Positions 57,295 through 64,000 of a stretch of 64,000 nt of DNA are shown here, one piece after another; position 1 is the first letter of the stretch, and the number at the start of each line of letters is the position of its first letter. Below the pieces are notes generated by a model. The model was not told the origin of the DNA and ran no database searches. It was given only the letters and a program-made list of their open reading frames with translations. The stretch is from Diphasiastrum complanatum (Eukaryota; Streptophyta; Lycopodiopsida; Lycopodiales; Lycopodiaceae). A program made the translations under genes and the position numbers. The stretch lies in the NCBI GenBank assembly GCA_029204225.1, contig CM055110.1:41769862-41833861 (forward strand). The letters run 5' to 3'.

Positions 57295-57610
57295 ACTAGT
57301 CTGATCACATCCACCGAAGAGTGTTGGAGTTATTGTCAGTGAATTTGGATGAGAAGATTCAATAGTGAACAATGGTGCAAAACAATTGCGTGTTCCTCAG
57401 ACGTCAGAGACAACCATTGTCTGATCAGATGTTGAGGAGTCAGAGACGTCCGTGATATGTCAGACTGAGTGAACGAGCGAAACAAACAAATAAGACAATG
57501 TAATCAAACTACAACACACAGACATCTACTTTAAACACAGATGATGAAGAAGTGTTGTCTGTATATTGAGCAACTACTTCAGGAAAAAAGATTCACGCCA
57601 TTATGAACAT
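57295..57610 (-). repeat. Copia leader/LTR-like sequence, related to 1936-2230
   Basis: It contains CCACCGAAGAG and GTTCCTCAGACGTC in the same order as the left-end copy and lies directly upstream of Gag on the minus strand. LTR limits and a primer site could not be fixed. Confidence 0.55.
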
Positions 57611-57611
57611 G

Positions 57612-58725
57612 AACCGAAAACCCTAAACGTAGTGCTGGGATTCTAGGCCCGTTGAGCCAAAAATTGGTCGAATTCAATAAAAAACGGTCAAAACTTTAAA
57701 CAGGTTCGTGGGCTCGACACAAACCCACAAGACCATTTGCAGCTCAATTTCGATGTTGTTTATCCATAAACGCCCTTTCTATCGGGGGGAATGCCACTAA
57801 ATGGACTACTAAGGCACAATGAATGGACTACTTTTTGGCATTCATAAGAAGTGGTCCAGTGTCGCCGAACAAAGTCCATTTTGCCTGTCGTCTGTTCTAT
57901 ATTGTGCTACACATCGAGACAAACCCAAAGCACCAAACCAAGTTCCAAACGATTCAGTACTCATTGAGAAACATGCGCTCGAGCCAAAAACCATGAAAAT
58001 AGTATAGGAAAGTTAGGCCTGTCAGACCAAAAATTGGTCGGATTCGATCGAATGCCCCCGAAACTTCGAATGAAAGATGGCTACAAGTTCATATGCTCGA
58101 CATGAATCCACTGGACCAGTTGCAACTCAATTTCGACGTCGTTTTTTTGAAAACGCCCTTCGTGTCAGAAGGAATGCCATTAGGGCACAATGAATGTACT
58201 ACTTTTTGGCATTCCCAAGAAGTGGTTCAATGTCGTCGAACAAAGTCGTTTTGTCTGTCGTCTGTTCCATATTGTATGCTACATGTCGAGACAAACCTGA
58301 AGCACCAAACCAAGTTCCAATCAATTCAATTTTCACTAAAATAATGTGCGCCAGCAACCAAAAACCCTAAAAATAGTACAAAGAAGTTAAGCCTATCAAA
58401 GACCAAAAACTGGTCGAATGCCCTCGAAACTTCATACAAAAGGTGCCTACAAGTTCATGTGCTCGACATGAATCCATTGGACCAATAGCAACTCGATTCC
58501 AACGTTGTTTGCTTGAAAAACATCCTTCATGTCTAAAGGAACACCATTCAGGCACAATGAATAGACTATTTTTCGACATTCACAAGAAGTGGTCCAGTGT
58601 CCTCCATTTTGCCTACCATCTATTCCGTACTATGATGCACGTCAAGACAAACCTGAAGCACAAAACCATGTTCCAAATAATTCAATACTCACCGAAAAAC
58701 ACATGCCCGAGACAAAAACGTAGTA
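57612..58725. repeat. Three-copy tandem array, unit about 373 bp
   Basis: Copies begin near 57612, 57988 and 58361 with AACC(C/A)T(A/G)AAA and each carries CCAAAAA(T/C)TGGTCG, GCTCGACA(T/C)GAA(T/C)CCA-like words, a run like AATGCCA...GGCACAATGAAT and AGACAAACC(C/T)(A/G)AAGCACC. Sequence identity between neighbours is roughly 75-85% by eye. No coding potential was recognised. It resembles a short satellite or a tandemly repeated piece of some element. Confidence 0.8.
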
Positions 58726-59994
58726 CATGGAAAAAAAAGCCATTAAAACACGCATGCATGCACACATCTGCCATCAATACACATCCGCCATTGCCCATCA
58801 TCAACAAGCACAAACAACTAGTATGCACATATATATATATATATATATATATATCAAGCTATCTCTATCACTTGTGCTCTATCTTGATTGCTCTCTCCTA
58901 CACTTTAAGATTTTTTAAAACTAGAAAACAATTTTTTGAAAGCCGAACAATCAAATTGTTATTGTTTTCACCCCAAGTAAATGCTTGATTACCATACAAT
59001 TTTGTAATCATTTAGTTCTTGTATTCAAAACCTTCTCATATACAAATAAAATCACACCTAATGATTCTTTTGACAAGTCCAATCAATTTCCAAAACAAGA
59101 TAATTCCCTTCACATACAATTTTCTCAAGTTAACATACATGAAATATAGAACATCTAATTGATAAAACAAGCCCTATCCTCTTTAAGATTTTATATGATC
59201 TAGCAAACAATTTGTATGCTTGATTTTGGTGATTGTAACTACATGCTACATTGCTATAGGTGTGATTTTCCAAATACATTCTATATTCCCAATTGTCCTA
59301 AAAATAATCAAAATGGCATGCATTCAACTTGGCCCAAATCATATTTCATGATGGAAAGGAAATCATATTTCAAGATGGAAAGGTTATAAACAAAGAGACA
59401 TTATCTTACTTCATGACCCTCTTCAATGTTCATTTCAAAGGATTTTGACTTTTCCATCCTTCATACAAGTATCAATGTGAGAAATTCAATCTTCAAGATG
59501 GAAAGGGTATTAAATGGAATAAAATATCTAACAATGTGAGATTTTCAATTCGATACAGAGAAAGTGTAAAACTGAAGACCATGCATTCATATGCACATCC
59601 ACCATACGTCCATACCGGTTTCAAAATTGTCATATCCTGAAGTGAATTTGCTCAAATACATTAAACACATGAACACCAGATGCTTTCTAAAGCAGCAAAT
59701 CAAACTTTCAAAGGGCTTACAAATTTTACTAACAAAATTAACCAGAGCTCAAAGTTTGGAAGGCTCTAAGCGAAACATTAGATTAAACAGTGATACATAT
59801 CTGTACGGTTTAAGTGCTCTGATCTTTCGGACAAGTATATTTCTATATACATTTGGCGAGCTCTTTGTTGTTTACAGGCAGTTGCATCTTGCAAAGATTC
59901 AAGGAAACCTCCCATTTTTTTCAGAGCGACAAAATTTCTATGTAGGTGGTGTTAAAAAACACCATTTACATATTGATTGAAAGAAAACTTCGCT
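58726..59994. other. Spacer and 3' flank of the H2A gene
   Basis: An (AT)13 run lies at 58829-58854. The rest is AT-rich with no gene recognised. A local repeat (CATATTTCAAGATGGAAAGG words) occurs at 59337-59390. The last few hundred bases should hold the H2A 3' untranslated region. Confidence 0.45.
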
Positions 59995-60522
59995 TCAAGC
60001 CTTAGAAGCCTTTGGACTCTTTTCACCCTTGGTCGCACTCTTTTCAGCTGCTGCAGTCTTCTTTGGAAGAAGCACCGCATGAATATTGGGCAACACACCA
60101 CCATGAGCGATAGTGACCCCTGACAGCAACTTCCCCAACTCGTCATCATTCCTTACAGCCAACTGAATGTGCCTGGGAATTATCCTGTTTTTCTTGTTAT
60201 CACGAGCTGCATTCCCCGCAAGCTCCAGCACCTGACACACAACCAGCATAAAAAAAATCTTAAAACAAACACATTAAACACATACCAAATCTACAAATGT
60301 CAAGCGTCCAAAACGCTGCAGCCTGTGAAAAATCCAAGAACAAACCTCAGCAGCGAGATACTCGAGCACAGCGGCCAAGTAAACGGGTGCAGCCCCACCG
60401 ACGCGATGGGCATATCTGCCCTTTTTGAGATACCTTGCAAGCCTTCCCACAGGAAACTGTAATCCAGCCCTGGTGGACTTGGACACAGACTTCTTCTTGG
60501 TTTTGCCTCTGCCTCCAGACAT
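59995..60522 (-). CDS. Histone H2A, two exons
   Basis: Core nucleosome protein of 137 residues. Exon 1 (60522-60346, codons 1-59) starts MSGGRGK and holds [20 protein letters not shown] and [15 protein letters not shown]. Exon 2 (60231-59995) begins [14 protein letters not shown] and holds [20 protein letters not shown]. The intron (60345-60232, 114 bp) has GT...AG ends (GTTTGT, GTGTGTCAG) and lies between Glu59 and Val60, a site where plant H2A genes often have an intron. The acidic-patch residues (Glu54, Glu59, Asp88-Asp89-Glu90) are kept. The tail ends [10 protein letters not shown]; an SPKK-like motif suggests the heterochromatin-linked H2A.W type, but only one weak SPKA is present, so a plain H2A is possible. 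There is no SQEF motif, so it is not H2A.X. The frame is intact. Confidence 0.95.
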
Positions 60523-60655
60523 CCTCAACTACACAAAAATTTGAAAACCCAAAAGAATAATCGAAACGGATCGCAAAATGCAGGGAAAACAGAAGAGAAG
60601 CGAGCGAGATGGGTGGCGAAGCCAAGACCGTGAAGAAGAGAGTCGGAGGTGAAGA

Positions 60656-60732
60656 CTATATAGCGCGAAGTGCATCTAGAAATTCAAATGCCGTATTAGA
60701 TTACAGCCAATCGCTGACTAATACACGGATCG
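60656..60732 (-). promoter_or_regulatory. H2A promoter elements
   Basis: A TATATA box lies at 60657-60662, about 135 bp upstream of the ATG. CCAAT (plus strand) lies at 60707-60711. CACGGATC at 60724-60731 differs at one base from the plant histone octamer CGCGGATC. The spacing fits an S-phase histone promoter; function is inferred from position only. Confidence 0.6.
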
Positions 60733-60998
60733 TGATCAAACGGTGGGCGGTAGGCTTACTGGACGGTTTGGATGCAGTGCAGTCCCGCCTCAGCATTTTG
60801 AACTTGGATGAGTTTGTATGATTTTTTTTAAAGCTCAGGACGTGACGTGTAGGGGCCTTGGCATTTGCCAATGTTTAAGGCATGTAAATGGCATATTTGC
60901 CTTTGGGAAATATTCAACAAAGTGCAGGCGACCGAAAAAATTATGGCTATCTTGTGGGAGTAGTGTCTTCCACATTGCCCTTCCATCGTTGGATGTAA
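60733..60998. other. Spacer upstream of the H2A promoter
   Basis: No gene or repeat recognised. Confidence 0.4.
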
Positions 60999-61317
60999 GG
61001 GCATTAAGGCATGTGGGCGTTGGGCTCAACACTATCCTAACTTGTGCATAATTGATTGGTGAATCTAACTATTGTTAAATTTCACAAGAGGTCAAAATTG
61101 TCCAATTTTTCAATTAGTATGTCATAAGATTATATTTAGAATCTAAGGTGACCAAGCATGTGACCCATGGCCCCTCATCTCAAAGGTGTAGTAGATGGTT
61201 GGCCCTAGCGCCCTCTCGTCCACAAATTTATGTCATTTTTTTATCCTCAGTTTTTTAGTTATTTCTCTCCCAATGTTAGGATAGTGTTGAGCCCAAGGCC
61301 CACATGCCTTAATGCCC
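60999..61317. repeat. Inverted repeat with 43-bp arms
   Basis: Arms 60999-61041 (starts GGGCATTAAGGCATG, ends CACTATCCTAAC) and 61275-61317 are reverse complements with one mismatch in 43, around a 233-bp AT-rich spacer. No matching target duplication was seen outside either arm. It may be a foldback MITE or two opposed fragments of one LTR, since a TATAAATAG box follows at 61326-61334. Confidence 0.75.
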
Positions 61318-63240
61318 AATTGCATATAAATAGGCACCCTTGCCTTACTCATTCAATATTTGATTGAAGGTGATTAGTATGATTAATTTCGAATATTGAT
61401 GTGGAGACCAAGTCAAGAGATGAGAGAGCCCGAATAAATCTTCCAAGCAATCCGATCTAAAAACATATGGCAAACTTAAACTTCTAAGAACTCTCAAATG
61501 TTTTTTTAATATCTATTTTGACAAAGGCAAAAGAGCAAGTTATGATAGTTTGTCCAACTATTAAATAAGTGCATTATATAGGATATCTTTCCTTTTAATA
61601 AATCCAAATTGCTCAATATGTAAATGTTGTTGTAGCAAAGGAGTGACTTTAGCAACTAATAGAAATTTATTGTTAGTCACTTACCTTTTGTGGAGGACTT
61701 TTTAATTATCAGTTTATTAAATCCTTGTATAAATGAACTTGATTGTGAGTTATCATAGAACAAACCACATGTCATATGAAGAATGTCAATAGAGAGGCCT
61801 TGCCAAGCAATAGTGTGCATTTTTTTGTCAAATCCTTTTGTTTCTTGTTGTGCATAGAGTGCAAGGTGTCTTGCAATTCCTCTAGATTGAATGGACTGTC
61901 AAGCATAGTGTTGTATATGATGATCCCAAGGTTGTATATCTTTAATGTGGATGATATAGTTGTTGATAATAAGCATGGAAAACCAAGGTGATGTAGTCAT
62001 GAGGTTAAGATTAAATTTGGATTCTGCTAATGGAATTTACCGGATACCATTTTATTATGGATTAGATCATGTTGGAATAAAGTTTTGAATCATAAACCGA
62101 AGTCCAAGTTGTCTGTCTGTATAAGTCAATCTAGTCTTGGTAGAAATACTAACACTTGTAGTAGGTTGACTTAATTTAAAAAAATTTGTCAATCTAGTCA
62201 ATCTAGTCTTGGTAGAAATACTAACACTTGTAGTAGGTTGATTTTATTAAAGAAATTTTGTTATTAAAAGTTTGATGGTTGGAAAACTCACAAATGTGAA
62301 ATTATTCCCCTCAAATATTTCCTAGGTATATTATTTACTCGTACACCAATCTAACGGATTAGCATTGCCCTATTACCTGTATTGGTATCCTAGCAAAACA
62401 TTATGAGACCATGTTAGGCATTTTCACCTTATAAATTTAGACTGCTTAATCAATCTACAATACATGTTTTTGACTTGCTTATCCCTGAAAAACATGGATA
62501 TGCTTAGGGAAAACGACATTAGCACATGACAAGTAAGAAGTTTTCAACAAGTCGTAAGGGTTAGCATGGAATGGATTTTCCTTAATATCTAGCTATGTGT
62601 TGAAAATGCGGCACATAAACTCTAATGAACCTTTGAAATGATGTAGGAAGCACTTTGAATGGATCCAATTGAGATCCTACAACTCAAACACCAACCAATT
62701 TAGTGTTTCTGAGCTTCACCTTGACTTGAACTCCACTTGAAGGCTTAATTCATGCAATTCCCTTCACATGTGTGAAACCACGACAGACTGCCACAAGCAG
62801 AGTATAGTACCTAAACTTCCAAATCAATCTCACAAATCCAAATACTCAACACAAATAGCAAATATCAAACATCTAGATCACCAACAACATTGGTAGATTG
62901 AAAACCATAAATTGATGGAGATGTTTGGAATTAAGCTCACAGTTTACTCCTTAAAATTGCAATTCTATTTTGCTACCTTCATATTCGGTCGTGTTTTCTC
63001 ACACAGACTACATGACCTACAAAACTGCTCTTATTTTGCGTGTAGACTTATACCTAGTAAAATACATGGGTTTCTGCCCACAGTCAGATTCCAGATTAGA
63101 AGGTAACCGTTTCTGATATTTTTCACACTCGAATATCAACATATTTGAAGTACATTGAAGACCTGGCCATCTTTAATGACTTCAACCTGAAAAGGACCTT
63201 TTCTGCGGTCCATGTGTGGACCATAACGGCTCGCCAAACA
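61318..63240. other. AT-rich spacer
   Basis: No gene recognised. A 72-bp tandem duplication (GTCAATCTAGTCTTGGTAG words at 62125 and 62197) is the only clear structure. Confidence 0.45.
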
Positions 63241-63800
63241 ACGGCAAAGGGAATAGTTGAGGTCTATGTGCGAAGGCAACGAAACGCCAGACCACCACCA
63301 AAGGGAACAGTTGCGGTCTGTATGCGAAGGCAACAAACCGCCCAAGCACCGTAAGAACGTGAGTTGTGGTCAGTATGCGGCACTAGCTCTTAACGGACTG
63401 CCAGGGCAACGCACAGCAGGCTACCATCATGAACCATCAAAGGCACCGTAGGAGTCAACTCTACGGCCATCATTCGAAGACCAATCGTCGAGGCACTACA
63501 GGAGGCAATGCACAGCAAGCTACCGTCAGGAACTGCCAAGGCACCATAGGAGTCAACTCTACGGCCATCATGCGAAGACCAATCGTCGAGGCATCGCATG
63601 TCAACGCACACGGTTTACATTCGGTTCTCTCTCATGAAGGATATGGACTACTCGAGCACCGCAAGAATGTGAGTTGCGATCTGTATGCGGCTACGACAAC
63701 TTGCGATAGTCTTCACGCTCCACCTACAGTTGAGGCTCACAATGCCAAAGACTGTTGGGGCACCGCAGTAGCAACGATTGTGGTCTACATACGGTTGCGA
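63241..63800. repeat. Minisatellite-like tract with a 99-bp tandem duplication
   Basis: Phrases (G/A)GTCTATGTGCGAAGGCAAC, AGCACCG(T/C)AAGAA(C/T)GTGAGTTG and GAGTCAACTCTACGGCCATC recur. Units 63411-63509 and 63510-63606 match closely (both start GCACAGCA(G/A)GCTACC). Short frames across it follow the repeats. The region continues unassigned to the window end. Confidence 0.7.
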
Positions 63801-64000
63801 TAAGTACCATTCTCTCACGCTCCCAAAGCGGAGTTCAAATCTGAGTGTCGAATTACCTGTCTGCCAAGACTATCTAGTCGGTAAACAGACAAGGCAACCA
63901 TTTAGATCAAGCCATCAGCATATTGTTAGAGGATTACTAGATGATGTACATACATATATCTGTGGCCCAATGCAGAATCCTTGACTGAAGGATGCAACGT

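Noticed and set aside
57612-58725. CRISPR-like array
   Set aside because: Units are about 373 bp, contiguous and imperfect, with no short direct repeats separated by unique spacers, and the genome is nuclear plant DNA.
60609-60821. Plus-strand frame opposite the H2A promoter
   Set aside because: It covers the H2A 5' untranslated region and promoter and has no family motif.

Overview
The window looks like nuclear DNA of a seed plant with a large, repeat-dominated genome. This rests on plant Ty1/copia and Ty3/gypsy elements nested in and truncated by one another, initiator-tRNA-Met primer-binding sites, long purine/pyrimidine microsatellites, an intron-split plant histone H2A gene and a VQ-motif gene, a family expanded in plants. 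A gymnosperm or another giant-genome plant would fit, but that is inference; nothing here fixes the species.

Only two genes look functional, both on the minus strand: a single-exon VQ-motif protein (47818-48501) and a two-exon histone H2A with an SPKA tail (59995-60522, TATA box near 60660). Nearly everything else is mobile or repeat-derived. Positions 1-3448 hold copia Gag and leader fragments (-). A GTGGCTTGCCA-type repeat tract with a perfect hairpin fills 3530-4500. A decayed copia element (+) occupies 5150-10165, with its RNase H/3' LTR junction duplicated in tandem. A better kept copia element (-) runs 11930-16430, followed by part of a gypsy LTR. Copia and TRIM-like remnants fill 19080-24630. 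Another copia element (-, 24632-26029) is interrupted by a gypsy LTR (26030-26891). A copia 3' LTR and pol (-) occupy 27802-31925. Two related gypsy gag regions (+) span 32516-36963, the second followed by a pol with most of its reverse transcriptase deleted.

At 37334-41962 lies a structurally complete non-autonomous LTR retrotransposon (LARD-like, -): 684-686 bp LTRs, 5-bp target duplication TCACA, a TGGCGCCGTTGCC-type primer-site motif and a GGAGGGGATAA polypurine tract, but no recognisable gag or pol. It sits inside an older gypsy fragment. A second LTR of the 27802 family, with primer-binding site and Gag start, follows at 42200-43484 (+).

The most unusual feature is 43484-46863: most of a Helentron-type (RepHel plus endonuclease) rolling-circle transposase. 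It keeps the Pif1-family Walker A and B motifs, but the C-terminal helicase motifs and an exonuclease-endonuclease-phosphatase domain lie on the opposite strand, so the gene has been broken by an internal inversion of about 1.1 kb. A 117-bp TA-flanked MITE candidate abuts one breakpoint. Endonuclease-bearing Helentrons are best known from animals; the Helitrons usual in plants lack this domain.

The right side (50340-57610) holds three more copia remnants, then a three-copy ~373-bp tandem array (57612-58725), the H2A locus, an inverted repeat with 43-bp arms (60999-61317) and a minisatellite-like tract at the end. The elements do not form a pathway; they record successive insertion, deletion, duplication and inversion around two small host genes.
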